A DNA stretch of 64,000 nt from Xiphias gladius (Eukaryota > Chordata > Actinopteri > Istiophoriformes > Xiphiidae), in the NCBI RefSeq assembly GCF_016859285.1, contig NC_053414.1, positions 30,869,505 through 30,933,504 on the forward strand. Reading direction: 5' to 3'. Made by a program: the position numbers and the translations under genes. Under the pieces are notes generated by a model, which saw only the letters and a list, made by a program, of their open reading frames with translations, was not told where the DNA came from and did not search any database. Every line of letters begins with the position of its first letter. The first letter of the stretch is position 1. Of the stretch, positions 1 to 12,809 are shown in pieces.

Positions 1-640
1 GATTTAAATATTAGTTTAGATGTTTCTGACATTTTTTTTATGTAACTGTGGAGCACTTTGAAACACTGGTTTTAAAATATACTGTGCCATATACTGTAAA
101 AGTTAAACTTTGGCTTTGTATCTTTGCAGGTTCAGTGAATACAGCAGTTCATGATACTGACCTACATATACGTGAAAAGAGACACAGTCAGGTTGGTACT
201 TGCTCACACAAATACACCGTAGGTCATGTTTAATGGTAATGATGATCCTGTTCCTAAGCAATACTATTATTAGCTATGTTTGCTTAGTTGTCCTACCACA
301 AAGTGCATTCATCACGTCTCCTTATCTTATTTAGGGTTTGCAGGTGGTGTCACACATCTCTAAGCAAACATGTCTATCGTAGGGCGTTTTTCACAACTAT
401 ATGTAATTTGCTCTGGTCCGAATCACTTGATGAGTTTTTGAACTGCATGACTAAAAACCACATCAGAACGTTCGCTGCACTTGTTTGTCCAATGTTTCCA
501 GGGCAGGAGCAGGAAACTGTATACAGGGAGAATGTCATTTGTTCTGTTTCTGGACTAGCGCATATTTCAAAACAAGAAAAAGTAGTGCGTATTTCTGTAA
601 GAGAAACATTGCTGTGCAACTTAACATGGAGCAATTGTAC
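1..640. other. Intergenic DNA, no gene recognised
   Basis: Short open frames occur on both strands here, including a 168-codon one at 288-794, but none shows a family motif or splice-site support. The composition is AT-rich and unremarkable. Confidence 0.5.
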
Positions 641-649
641 AGTTGGCAT

Positions 650-805
650 TTGCAAATGTGGTCGTACCACGTTCCCACCGCTCCAGAGAAGCAAGACCAC
701 CTCCTCTCAAGGGTCTCGGTGCAGTTGTTTTAGTCCGCATCCAAGTGCGATTACTGTTCCCAAAAGAATCGCACCAAGGGGGAGTCCAATTTAACTGGAC
801 TAAAA
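650..805. repeat. MITE-like dispersed fish repeat fragment
   Basis: The stretch contains the words ggtctcggtgcagttgtttt and agtccgcatccaagtgcgat, which resemble a non-autonomous DNA element common in percomorph genomes. That resemblance is from memory. The terminal inverted repeats are not clear, so this is probably a truncated copy. Confidence 0.4.
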
Positions 806-1230
806 AGTGCAGGTGTTAAAAAACTCTTAATCTGTTTAACTGTAAATTAGCTGCATGAAAATAACCTCTACATATCTTCCTGCTGCCTTTTTTTATTCTT
901 CAGCCTTGAAGGAAGGGGGTGTACTTGGCGGAAAAATACTTCATGAAGTGAAAGGGTCAGGTGCATGCCAGTATTCTAAAAACAACAGGAATTAGTTGCT
1001 GTACTTGCCCTTCTGACCAACACAGTCGGCAGTTGGAGTTGCAGCAGCAACTCTGACACACAGCTTATAAAGGCAGTTAATGTACTTTAAATCCCTTAAC
1101 ATCCCATTGCTGCAATTTGCATAACAAATTATCCTGAGTCATAATACAGTCAAATCTGAACACACAGACCTGATGCACATTTTTTTAGATTCAATGTCGC
1201 ATACACTTTGATACCATTACTTCAGATGTC
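806..1230. other. Non-coding intergenic stretch
   Basis: AT-rich DNA with no reading frame, RNA gene or repeat structure that I can support. Confidence 0.45.
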
Positions 1231-1235
1231 CATTG

Positions 1236-2200
1236 AACATAAAAGAAAGCCTTTATTGTCCTTGTATAGAATACAACAAAATTAGAAGTGCTACTCCTAA
1301 ATAGTGCATTTAAAAGACACATAACAACAGGAAACAAAACAACCTATGCAGAAAAAAAGCCACAGACACCAACACAGCTTCTAAAATAAAAGTTTTTAAA
1401 AAATGCAATTATTGAACATCATATTGCATGCAAGTTATTATTCAATGCTTGTTAAGTGTGCTTATGGCCTTGGAAAAGAAACTGTCTCTGAGTCAGTTTC
1501 TTTCTGAGTCAGTAGTCCTGTAGTGCCTGCCAGAGGACAACAGGTCAAACAGGTGGTGTTCAGGAAGGCCACCAGCAGCTTTTCTCCAAGACTGTTTTTC
1601 CTGAGCAGTCTCAGGAGGTGCATCACTGCTATGACTTCTCAACAATCTCAGTGGTGTTGGCAGACCAGGAGAGGACCTAAGAGATGTGGGTTCCCACAAA
1701 TTTGAAGGTGGGAACTCTTTCCAGACAGTCCCCATTGATGTAAAATGGGGGAGTTTTTCCTTTGTTTTTGTGATGTTCAGTACCAGGTTGTTTACTGAAC
1801 ACCATCACACTGTCAGTTTCTGGACCTCATCTCTATAGGCCAAGATAAGTCCGACCTCAGTAGTGTCATCCCTTTATTTGATGATGGTGTTGGTGGGATG
1901 GGTTGGAGTGCACTCAGAGGTGTATAGAGCATAGAGTAGTGGACTCAGCGCACAGCCTTGTGATGATCCGGTGCTGAGCGTGAGGGTGAAGGAGAGGTGG
2001 GGAACAAGGTTAACAGTTTGTGGGCAGATAACGAGGAAGGGAGAGACCTAGGTCTATAGTTCGCCGACTAGTATGTCTGGAAAGATTGTTTTGACTGCAT
2101 AGCCTGAAACTGTCAATGGTTGGCTTTGTGTGGACAGGGATGATGATGGCAGGGTGGGATGGTTTCTTGTGTTAGGGAAAGATTAAAGATTTTAGTTAAT
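1236..2200 (-). mobile_element. Non-LTR retrotransposon (LINE) 3' remnant, broken reverse transcriptase
   Basis: Read on the minus strand, 1990-1490 gives the C-terminal half of a LINE reverse transcriptase. The box GSSQGCALSPLLYALYT is clear. The catalytic F-A-D-D region follows but is broken: it reads as a stop and then R-D-D-T-T at about 1880. Further on come W-C-S-V-N-N-L-V-L-N and a degraded L-R-L-L-R segment. Stops and frameshifts interrupt the frame, so it is a dead copy. The low-coordinate end near 1240-1260 carries AATAAA on the minus strand, as expected for the 3' tail. It is probably of the Rex1/L2-like non-LTR class; the exact family needs a repeat library. Confidence 0.72.
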
Positions 2201-5044
2201 ACCACTGAGAGCTGTTCAGTTTAAGGTTTTAGGTTTTGAGTTTTAAGTAATCCATTGATAGTTATCTGTAAACTCATCTGTACTTTGCAAACTCTTCCAG
2301 CTCAATTCTTCATTTGATTGCTCCCTTCCTGTGTTTTTCTTCCACCAGGGCGAAAGTTTACTATATTCATCAGGAACTGTTGACTGTTCCCATCTAACCA
2401 CAGTCTATGATAAACTGGAGGCTCATCGCATGGTGCCAATTCAGACAGCCACTGATGATAAGGTTTTAGAGCAAACAACGGACCTCGAACATACAGCACC
2501 TGTGCAGTAAATATTTGTGTGGACCTGCTCAAATCATCAGACTGAGCTTTGATGTGGTCATCAAGAAAGTCTCTAGATTTAGTCTTCTTTAGATCTTTTC
2601 AGATAAACTTCATTTGCCTCCACAAAATAATAAAACAAATGGACACAGAAAGTTGGACTGTGTTTATTGATAAATGTTTTTTAATCTCCTGGGTTACTTC
2701 AGTTAAAAGGGGTGCAAAAATACAAAGTGTTTCAGTGTTGCCTTTTTAGATGCAGCAAATGACAAGAGGAGTGATTTCAGAGACAGTATGAAATGTAAAG
2801 GTCCTGATGACCTCATATCAGCAATGTTTGTAGGTAATCTAAAGGATCGATTTGATGTATACATTTCACTATTTTGTATTAATGTTATTGTTCTGGTTTT
2901 ATCAATTTTTGCCTCCTTTTGTCTGTTCTTTGTTGTGATGCATTTCTTTGTTACTGACTCTTTGTTTCACATTATTTAACCATAACTTCACCCAATTCAA
3001 TTCAAGCTGTTGGCTCCAGCCCCAGTAATGCCCAAAGCCGGAGCTTAGCATGTAGTTAGAGTAGCACTCTCTGAGTGTTGCTATCAAGGGACCTGCTGCC
3101 ATCTGCAGCTACTGTCGAGCTATATGGGGGTCTGCAGGAAAAGAAGTCCGTTGGTGCTTCTATAGCCGTCAGAAGCACATGTCTGAACCATTGCACCAAA
3201 ATTGAAAACTAAAGAGTAGAGGGTTAGCAAAAAATATTGTAAACTCCTGTGAATGAGTCTCAATCAGTATGTATTTGAAAAGGAGCACAATTTAATAGAC
3301 TCCCACTTAGGGATGGGTGGTTTGGGAGGTGGGCTGCCCACCTCTGATTAGAGGGCATTAACAATCCTTTTTATATATAGGTTTCATGATGTAAATAAGT
3401 CCCAATGATTGACTCTATATCATCATTAAAATAAAATAAACTTAATCAATGCATTTGTCTACATACTATCAACAGTAATTATGGTGAAATCAGGCTTGAT
3501 GCAAGAGGAAAGATTTTCACTATGGTCTGTCTTAAAATTGCCTTTGTGTTATGTTCATTTTATGTTCTGCATATGTTCCTTACTTTTACAATGTTCCTAG
3601 AGAGATTTCAAGAAGGAGAAATTACACAGAAATGTCAAAAGTTTCGTATTGAGACATTTGATAATTAGAATCCATAGAGGATAGGAGAACTGGACTCTGT
3701 CTCATTAGATGTGGCTGGTGAGGTTGAAGAGCCAGTGGAAGCTGGAACCTCCTGTTAGAACAACATGACAGCAAAAAGAAAAGAAAAGAAAAGACAAAAC
3801 AGCTGGGAACGTGAAAATGACAGAATGACTTTAAATTTTAGGGAAAAAAGATCCGACGTGAAGATAGTATAAACACTAACAAGAAGGACGTCACAGGACA
3901 TGAATGAGAGATAGAAAAGATCCTTAGTCTACTGTAGTCTGACTCCTCATTATCCTAATTACAGAACAATGGACAGTATATTTACAATTACTTTATGTCC
4001 ATCATCAAAAATAAAATCCTTTGTGTAATGTAAAGTTTTCCTTTGTTGTATGAAGCAGAATACTCTGGGCTCTCTGTTCCAACCAGCCATCTCCCGTGCA
4101 GAAAACAGTTAACATTTGAAGCTAACAGTTTGGTGCAGCTGCTGTAAAAAAAAAGGGGGGATTCATCCATAGGAATGAGGACGCTAAGGATAATAGACAA
4201 TGGGTTGCATTGCTATATGTAGGTTAATACTGTGTACAATTTTTGTTTCTCAAGATTCTCTTTAAACCGGTATTTCCAGTGCATATAGTATCCATTACTC
4301 CATAAAGTATCCATATAGTATCCCCTATGTTATACTCGTGTCATAAATAAGGTTTTTAATTTAACAGAGGGATCTTCTTTAAATGTCTGTTAGTGTCGGT
4401 TTGAACAGTTTTGTTTCAATTAGGGCATTTTAAATCTTCTGCAGAATGCAGCTGCTCCAATTAGAAAGCCAGAAATAGAGAGAGACACCCTCTGAAAACA
4501 CTGGAAAGGGCAAGAAAAGGCCACTCTATCCCAATAACAGGAAGGTACACCCATGGTCACAGCCACTCACTGAAGGTCATGTTGCAAGTAAATTACTAAT
4601 CGGACTGTTCCTGCATCTCACCTAAAAACCTTCATCAGTTACTGAGTACTGAATTCCCCCTGCCCCAACCGTACCACGGTGACACTCCATGAGCGCTGCG
4701 CCCATTCACTGTCTTTCAGTTTTATGCCACCATCATCAGTATCTATGTAGCTGCTGCTTCCACGTTCTTTAGCAGCAAATATGACTTGCAATGCATTTAT
4801 CAGCTTTCATTTGAAATTATAACAAAAGGGATTCTATGATAAAAGCTTTTTATTTTCATATCTTGGAAACCAAACAACACAATACTACTTTTTGGTGCAG
4901 CAAGAAAGTGAGGAGTTGCTGTGATTTGGTATAGCTAAGGTTTATTTAGAAGAAAACCCAAACAGTTAAGAATTTACTTCCAAGTTCTTACCTGCCAAAT
5001 TGCAGGCACCAGAGGACGTTCCCTCTTACCCTGTTGTGTTAAGT
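2201..5044. other. Gene-poor intergenic stretch
   Basis: Only short frames below 80 codons occur (for example 2302-2532 minus and 2549-2749 plus), with no recognisable motif. A small purine run of aaaag units is at about 3775-3800. No tRNA or exon-like pattern was seen. Confidence 0.5.
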
Positions 5045-5049
5045 CATTT

Positions 5050-5098
5050 GAGTGAGTGAGTGAGTGAGTGAGTGAGTGAGTGAGTGAGTGAGTGAGTG
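5050..5098. repeat. (GAGT)n tetranucleotide microsatellite
   Basis: About twelve uninterrupted gagt units. On the minus strand the repeat reads as a run of Thr-His-Ser-Leu, which makes a spurious 60-codon frame at 4974-5156. Tract length is likely polymorphic. Confidence 0.95.
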
Positions 5099-5895
5099 TG
5101 TGTATATCGGCATGAAGGATCGTCAAAGAGTAAGTGCAATGAGAACACAGTAACATTGTATTGTTTGTAGATTATAAAAATCTAATGAGGAAAATTGGAC
5201 TTATGTGCAAGTAGGTGACAGTTACTTAAGCCGTCTCAACCCCAATTGAGACAGTGAACATTACTAACACCAGAGGTGAGAATGGGCAGTGAAAAAAAAC
5301 TGACACGATCATAAACTCTGAAGTATTAATGGTGGGATGTTGAATACAGAAAAGTAAAGCACTGATTCTGCCTAAAGAAGACTGCAAGGTTTGAGACATG
5401 TTACAATCCAAAACAGTTTCTAATCCAACCCTTTTTTGTGTGTTCTTCATGCGGTTAAGTGCCTGAATTTGTGCACATATTTATATTATATTTTCTCACT
5501 GTTCTGCATTTGACTTATTTGTATTATCACTGTGCAATTTGGGGCCTTTTTTACCCAAGGTGAGTTCCAAAAATGTAACATTTACTCTCCACATAATGTG
5601 GTTGCAGTTACTGACATTGCATACATCTAAAATGTATTTCTTAGGAAATAACAGCAGTATCTTGATATATATATAACAAAGTTCTACAGCCATGCTGTAG
5701 CTTGTTAGCATCCTGACACAGACTGTTGGAAATGCCATTATTTTCTGCAGGACTTTGCTCATGAACCAGAGTACTGGAATTTCAAAGGAATCCATTTAAC
5801 AGTTCAAGACATTTCAATAGAAAGCAAAAATGTCAACCTCATGTTGGTGCTAGAGGGAATCACAAAACTCATTGGGACACATCACCCGTGCACCA

Positions 5896-6660
5896 TGGTT
5901 AATAATAATAACCATAAGTTTATTTATAAAGCACTTTTCAAAAACAATTTACACAGTGCTTTATAAAAACATAAAAGCAAAAAGAAAAATTACAACATAA
6001 TGTTAAATAAAAGTACAGAAATAATCACAAGTGCTATTAAAACGTAATTGCACTAAAACACAGTAAAAACATAAAACCATAGAACTGTTCCAGTGAATGT
6101 AATTCTAAAATCAACAGATTTAAAAGAGGAAAGAGCTAGCCTGCCTGATCTCCTCCTACAGGTTGTTCCAGAGTCCAGAAGCCCTGACTCCAAAGGCTGG
6201 GTCTCTTCTGGTTTCTAGCCTCAACCTAGGAATTACTAACATACCTCTGCCGGAGGATCTCAGGCTGCATTCAGGCTCGTATGGCATTAGCATGTCAGAG
6301 ATATAAACAGCCAACCCCAAGTGTGCCTTAAAAGTAATCATTAGAATCTAAAAAATACAGGTAACCAGTGTAGGGATACTAAAATGGATATTATTTGAAT
6401 TACTTTATTTGATTTAGCAGTGTTTTAGCAATCTTGCTGAAGCATTCTGGACCAAGTTTGAATAGGTTGTATTGGATAAAAAATGAATACAGCAAGTTGA
6501 AGTAATCTAACTAGGATGTAATGACAGCATGGAGGACCTAAAACTGTACTTGATATACCTACCCAATGCTTAAGACTTTCAACTGAAGTCACATGGTTAA
6601 CTGTATCAAAAGTAGAAGTGCTGTCAGTGCTATGACCTGCCCTAAATCCTGTCATTTATC
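5896..6660 (-). mobile_element. L2-like LINE 3' remnant
   Basis: On the minus strand 6655-6425 shows an RT-domain relic (FDTVNH followed by LKHWVGISSTVL), the pattern of the L2-type A-F-D-T-V-D-H...W-V-G-I-S-G-T-V-L block. Then 6341-6156 gives the usual end of such ORFs (LRSSGRGMLVIPRLRLE, then RASGLWNNL). A terminal tail follows near 5970-5900 with TTTATTTATAAAGCACTTTT on the plus strand. The two blocks are not in one open frame, so the copy is truncated and inactive. Confidence 0.72.
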
Positions 6661-9120
6661 AAAGAGCCTGTTGCCATTCATATAATCAGCGACTATTCTT
6701 TCCAAGACCCTGTCCAAGAAGGGAATTTAGATTTTGGGCAGATTGGTCAGGAGATGCAAGAGACGGTTTTTTGAGAATTGGTTGAACTAAAGCTAATTAA
6801 AAATATTCAGGCACTTGAATTAATAAAGGCTAGAATAAATGGAGAGATTGAATTAAATATTTCTTTGAATAAATAAGGTGGAAGAATGTCCAGTGAACAG
6901 GATGATGATTTCATTTTAGTGATGATATTGGTAAGATGTTACCAAGGTGCGGGGTGTGTTACAACAAAGGTCAGCAAGAGGCTTGGAGGGTAGGGTAATT
7001 GGGTTCCTAACAGCCTGAACCTTATTAGAGAAAAATGATCAAAACTTCACATTTTTTTAAGTGAGGGCTCAATAAAAAGTTCTCTACATAAAAAATTATT
7101 TTGTAAACAACCCCTGGATAAGACCAGATCTGGGGTGTGGCCCCTATTGTAAGCAGCTTCAGATAGAGCCCTAAGATTTTTAGGTGACTCAACAAAATCA
7201 GTTCTAGAATACCTAAAACTTATTTTTACACAACACCGCTAAGCCACCCCATGCCCAGTAACTCTAGGCTCAATAAAGAAAGTGCAACCTGGTGGACAGT
7301 ATTCAACAAGTGGGACGTGTCACCAGCAGACAGCTGAGTTTCTGTTAACAGAAAAAAGCAATGAGATCATTTTGCATTTCAAAAGATTTGCTAGCTAGTG
7401 ACTGGACACTGATAAAGCAACACTAACGTGTCCAAATTGATTATTAGCAGTCAGTATGTGGCTGCAGTGAGCAAGGCAGAGATTACCCCAATTAACAGAT
7501 TTGTGAGGTACGGTAGATTAATATGTGGCCTGTTATTGAGAGCTTCTGTGATGCCAGATACAGGAACAGGATTAGGAGCTTTGTGTGGGGATAGTTAGTC
7601 ACCTGATATGCCACTAATGTGTGTGATGATTCTAGTTTCTAGTAGGCTAGTGCCCCTCTCACTGGGTTGGAGGTTATTATTTTTGAAGAGATCTCTCCTT
7701 GCCCAGAATGAATCAAAATAACTGATGATGACATGGCCAGTTACTGGTCATGTCAGAGCAGAAATTCTACAGTCTAAAGGTCAGTGTCATTAAGACGTCT
7801 GAACTCACAGCCTTTCTTCAGTGTGGGAATTGGAACAGAAAAAAGATACTGTTTACCCAGACTTTGAATCGTTTCTGCAAGTAACTCAAAGTTACGATGA
7901 GTGGACATTAGGATGAAGGTCCAGGACAGAAGTGCTGTATTCAACAATATCCAAAGTGCTACAAAAGAATCTGACAGTGGGAGGGCATCCTTGTCACCCG
8001 CTGGGTTAGACAGAGACAGAGGGCTATAAACAATACATCCATTGTTCTCCAGCATTAGGGCCGAAGGAGTGCCTGAAATTAACACCAGGGGCACGTTTAT
8101 CCCCAACAAAACGTTGCAAAATGTTTATTTAAACAGAAAAGGTGGTGCTTTGAAAACCCTGTTATGTCATGCAAGCGTTGCAACTATGGTAGCTGAGAAG
8201 GCAATTCTGTGCTTTCATTTTGGAAGTATTTTCAGGGCCTGAGGAAATCAGTTTAAATATGTCTTTAATACTACAAAATACGCTCAATGATACAGTCACT
8301 GCCCTTGCTGTCCAGAATAGCAGAGAACACCCCAATCGTGTAAAGGGGTAAGTGGAAACTTTGCTTCACAATTATACTGATCCAACATTTGCCTCGCATC
8401 TCAGGATGACAAGGCAAACATTTCTGGTGAAGGATAATCTACTTCTTACCTTTGAGACTGGGGTACCATCTATATGAGCTACTTATTAGGCCTATCATTA
8501 TTGCTGATCACTGTTGTTGTGATATGATATTGTATTATTTATCATTATATATTTAGAGGAATAAAGTGAAGTAGAAAAGTTTAAGTGTCAGTCCAAAGTG
8601 GTACAAATACAGTATGTCTTAAAAGCACATTGCAGATGACTCTTAATAGGTAGGCCCATGTGATTCAAATATAGCCCACAGTACATTTATTTGTTACATT
8701 ACTCATACTGCCTAGCACATCTTCCTAAGGAAAAGAAATGCACCAGAGGCACTGTAATTACTAAATAAAATGTAGACAGACTTTAATAAGGTCCAGATCT
8801 ATATGCTTATGCTCTTATTATTGGAGATGCTCTGCCTTTGATGTTAAATAAGCATGTGCAAACAATATACTTGTGAATGTATTTTGATGTTACTTAAGTA
8901 CAATTCCCATAATGTATATAGCTGTATGTGAATGAGTGTGTATACGACAGCCATTATAAAAAGATTTGTGTCAGCTTGTTGTATAGTATCATAAGGGTGT
9001 AGAGGGGTGTGGCATGTACTTTTCCATAGGCCCTCTGTGAGAAAGTTGTTCCTTTCTCAGTAAACTTAAAACTGAAACACCCCAAAGAAATTGCTGTGTT
9101 CCATTTGGTTGCTGGCAAAC
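6661..9120. other. Intergenic, possibly old repeat sequence
   Basis: A 111-codon minus-strand frame at 7774-8109 has no domain I recognise and could be an eroded upstream part of the neighbouring LINE. The rest is AT-rich, with no exon-like or RNA-like structure. Confidence 0.4.
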
Positions 9121-9339
9121 TAAGACAGCTTCATTGGTGTTGCAAACCGGTTTGCATTGTCAAAAGGAACCTTGCATTATGTTTTTTCATACATTTGCAA
9201 TCTCCTGTCTGAACTGAAGAATGAACACATGTGCACACTGGCCCACAGAGGATGAGGTTGCCAACCTGGCAAAAGGCTCTCAAGACACAAATGGCTTGGC
9301 AGAATGTGAAAATAAGTCCCATATTTTGTTTTAAGATGT

Positions 9340-10402
9340 TATTCCTTTCACTCACCATTTCCATTGCTTGTATTTGGAGGGCCCTGAGTTCCAACATCTG
9401 CCTCCTCTGCTCACTGACCTGCTGTTCAAACCCCGGGTTGCTTCAGATGTGGACTTGTGCTTTCTCTTTTTGCCACGTTCTGCTGATGGTTTAGGTTGTG
9501 CATTTGATGGTTGTGACGTTGATGGTCCTGAACCAACTGGGTCTGATGAAGATCCAGAGTAGAAAGAAAAAATATTAAACCTAGTAGTCTCAAAATGGTA
9601 TTGGTCAAGACAGCAAATGTTAATTTTCCTCCGACAAATACATTTTGCCGTTTTCACATGGACTCAAACATGTCTCCATCTACTGTAAATGATAGTCATG
9701 TGCAAACAAAGCTACTTCAGACATCCAGTTAACCGAGCTTCAAGTTACCTTAGCCACACAAAAGCCATCCTTCAAATAAAAAGGTGTTAGCAACACTACC
9801 AAGTTACCCAGTAAAAGTAGATGGTAACATTAGAGCTACTTTGTATCCAACATGGTGGTTGGTAATATGACTAAGGGCATTTGATGACATCACTGAGTGA
9901 CCAAAAACATACTACTTAGATCCAATGTATAAGATTTAAGAAGTGCATGAAGGTAACAATTTCTTTTCGATTAACAAACTGCACTCAACTCATCTGTTGG
10001 TATAATTCATGTTGATGTGGCGCTAAGAAAACATCTACAATTAAAAATACCGAATGGCCTGGAAAATCACCAGCAAATGATGACAGTCTAGACCGTATCC
10101 ACACTGGGTTCATCAGCCAGGAGGTCCACCATTGAGGAGAAGAAGACCCAGCTGCTGGCACCATTTCCAGGCTTCTTATTGTAATCCACTATTGTTTTGT
10201 AACTAATAATAGAAACCCAGTCGTAGCAAATGACTTCAAGTTGCCCTAATTCCAACAAAAATGCCAGTACCAAAACAAACCTGTGTTTTAACTGTCTGAA
10301 CTTACTGTGGCATGCTTCTGCACCAAAGAAGTATCCTTCAGCCATTTGCCATTTACAAGGCTGCTTTGTGCACAGGCATGGCTCTGTATCTACATCACAC
10401 AT
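9340..10402 (-). pseudogene. Myb/SANT-like DNA-binding protein remnant (Harbinger-associated type or derived host gene)
   Basis: Three minus-strand pieces look like parts of one protein. At about 10370-10280 the piece ends FFGAEACHSKFRQLKHR, followed by a plausible donor gtttgt. After an acceptor attattag, 10198-10090 reads YKTIVDYNKKPGNG and then W-V-F-F...L-L-A-D-E-P-S-V. This is the K-W-R-x-L-K-x-x-Y-K...G-x-x-x-x-x-W x-x-x-x-M pattern of Myb/SANT-like (Myb_DNA-bind_4) domains. At 9545-9345 there is a Ser/Pro/Lys-rich linker (KPSAERGKKRKHKSTS) and a helical segment FEQQVSEQRRQMLELRAL. The linker and helix lie in different frames, shifted near acccggggtttg (about 9433), which suggests a dead copy. 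Such domains occur in the accessory ORF of PIF/Harbinger transposons and in host genes derived from them; I cannot separate the two. Confidence 0.5.
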
Positions 10403-10790
10403 TTAATTAGATTAGTAACAGAAAATATAGCAACGCTAAAATTGTGTTAGGAATCAACTTCAAAAAAAAGAAAAAGTACTTCTATGCCTTTGTTGGCGGT
10501 TTGAAACTGGTGCCCACTTTGGAGTAGTGGCAGGTGACGGTCCAGCAAGAGATAAATTCAGTGGTGCAGGAGCAGGAGACTTCACATACTATACAATTGA
10601 ATACATCAGGCTGCAGTGGACGCATTTGTAAAGGACTTTAATTGGATCCATTGTGCACACTGCCTTTTTTTAATACAGCAGGATTTATATACACGTCGCT
10701 GTTGATTGGGTAATCCCTCCGACACACCCACCAAATGAGAGAAAACATACATCAAAGCACATTGCACACTGTTGTACACCATTTCAAGGA
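10403..10790. other. Non-coding spacer
   Basis: No exon could be matched upstream of the Myb/SANT remnant. A 5' exon of that unit could lie here, but none is supported. Confidence 0.35.
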
Positions 10791-10849
10791 AACTTGTTCA
10801 ACTCAAAAACGATGCACATCCTTTTGAGATTGAAGGTGCCCCAGGCTCC

Positions 10850-11515
10850 AATGCAGCCACGAGACAAGTTGAGCCTCCCTCTGAAGGAGTTAATTGATCA
10901 CATTCAGTGGCTCTTACCCAAATACAGGACACAAAACACAGTTCAGAAACAATAACTAAGTTTATTGCTGACTCAGCAGAGAGACTAGAGGAGGTGTGGG
11001 GGTTTTTGGCCGAGGGGCTGAGGGAAGCAGGCAGTAGAGAGAGAAGGAGCTGTGAGGGGAGCAGGGAAGGCGGCAGTCCTGGAAGCCGGGGAATGGGTAG
11101 ATGATTGGGCAGGCAGGAAGGGTCTGGAGGGGCAGAGGGAAGCAGGTTGCAGATAAAGAAGGAGCCATTTGACGAGCAGGGAATGCAGCGGTCTTGGGGA
11201 GCCGGTGGGGTTTTGAATACTGGAAGGTGGCAAGGCAAGCAGGAGATCTGTAGCATGGCAGTCTGATAATCTGGCAGGCAAGCAGTGATCCTGAACACAA
11301 GGATACAAATGATAACATGAGGCAGGAAGGGAAAACAAAACAAAACACTGGAGTATCTAACAGACTGGTAAAAACAACCGTCTGGCAAAGAGTTGTTTCT
11401 AGAACTGGGGAATATATACTGCTGATTTGATGAGCTGATGGACTGTAGGTGTGCTGGCTGATTGGCAACAGGTGGCTGAGAGAGAGGGCGAGAGGGAGAG
11501 GAAGGAGCGCCACAC
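10850..11515. repeat. Purine-rich repetitive block
   Basis: The plus strand is strongly A/G-biased, with recurring motifs such as gcagggaa, gaagcagg and ggcaggca spaced irregularly. On the minus strand it gives long low-complexity Ser/Pro/Leu frames (up to 268 codons) in several registers at once, which argues against coding. It may be a dispersed fish repeat or a retroelement end; identity is uncertain. Confidence 0.45.
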
Positions 11516-11525
11516 TCTAGACGCA

Positions 11526-11550
11526 GACACACACACACACACACACACAC
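11526..11550. repeat. (CA)n microsatellite
   Basis: Twelve CA dinucleotides in a row, directly next to the purine-rich block. Confidence 0.9.
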
Positions 11551-11639
11551 ATTCAAACAGACAGATGGGAAAGACAGAAAACACAAGGAAAACACTAGAA
11601 ACACAACGGAAAAAAACTGGAGTCACGAACTAGACCGTG

Positions 11640-12245
11640 AATTTTTTCACATCTAGACTACATCATACCAGGTGTCAGTCTAAAACCACTATACTTAAAC
11701 TGGTCAAATCTGGACTAGATTATCTCAGAGAAGCTAATGACTCTTGAAAACACAATTTTGGATTTGGGAAACCTTTATTCTATTTATGGAAATGCAAAAA
11801 AAAAAGGAGTTTTCCCTGTTTTTTTTTATTCTACAGAAGTCTATAAAAGTCCACATCTCTCCATTCCATTTGATTCCTATGAAGATCTCTCCTTTCTCAC
11901 TTCAAAACAAAAGTAGGAAAGTTATTTTTACCTTTTGAAATACAATCAAAACATTTTCATAGATTGGTCAGTTTCTTAATTTACTCTTCAAATTCTTCTT
12001 TGAAACAAAAATTACTGTTGTACTCTACTTTCCTCTAACTGGGAACGGTCAGTTTCTCCCAATGCTTCTGCCAATGTAATTTTCTTCACTTTTGACAAAG
12101 CCTTTACTGTGGCCTGTGTTAGAGACATAATTTAGCCATTAGTGTGCTTGCTCTTCATTTAAGCTACATATGAAGACATTTTTATGAAAAGCTTTCTTTC
12201 AATGCATTGTCACAATTCTCAGCATTTAATTTATAAATCATTTAA
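11640..12245. other. Non-coding AT-rich stretch
   Basis: A 64-codon frame at 11744-11938 is compositionally biased (Phe/Lys) and shows no motif. Nothing else was found. Confidence 0.45.
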
Positions 12246-12249
12246 TTCA

Positions 12250-12640
12250 TCTGGTTCACCTGTCCACTAACCTCGGCCATCATTTTAAACCCCGCTCTTC
12301 TTCTCCTGCCCACCAGTTGTCCTCGTTGTGTTTCTGCCTTTGACAGTCACCTGACCTCACAGCAGCTTGCAGACATGATCTTCATTACTCCATTATCCAA
12401 ACAGTTTACACTGAAGACCTGCTGTAGTCTAGTCATTTGCCACACTGTGCATTGTGTCTCGTACTCGTAGCGAATCTGCCTACCTGCAGTTGTGATTTCT
12501 AACTTGTTTTTTTAGCTTTTTGACTGCCTGCCCTTGACCTTTTACCTGCTTAACCTGTTGTTGTCCTGTGTTATGCCTGCTGACAAGGTAAACGTTTTTA
12601 ATGCTCCTGCTTTTTGAGTCTGTGAGTCTGCTTTTGGGTC
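12250..12640 (+). repeat. Probable dispersed retroelement-type repeat
   Basis: The segment is rich in ctgcctg and cctgcttaacc words. It closes with tgagtctgcttttgggtc, an ending I associate with a common fish dispersed repeat. There is no coding signature. The assignment rests on remembered similarity and is tentative. Confidence 0.35.
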
Positions 12641-12809
12641 AAAAGCAGTATTTCTCAGTTTCCCATATTCTTACTGTCACTATTGCTGGAAAGTAATGCT
12701 GCAACTTTTGGTTGCATTCCTGATCTAACTACTGCTATTACTATTATTTTAAGTACTTAATGAGCCCTTTAACTACTACTTTATCCTCCATATCTAAGTC
12801 TGTCTTGGC

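Noticed and set aside
288-794. A 168-codon plus-strand frame
   Set aside because: No recognisable family; its 3' part lies in a MITE-like repeat and an overlapping minus-strand frame is equally open.
5045-5100. A CRISPR-like or minisatellite array at the gagt repeats
   Set aside because: A simple tetranucleotide microsatellite with no spacers; CRISPR is not expected in a fish genome.
10798-11604. A 268-codon minus-strand frame, the longest open frame in the window
   Set aside because: Low-complexity Ser/Pro/Leu translation, with equally open frames in other registers; it arises from a purine-rich repeat and has no domain or splice context.
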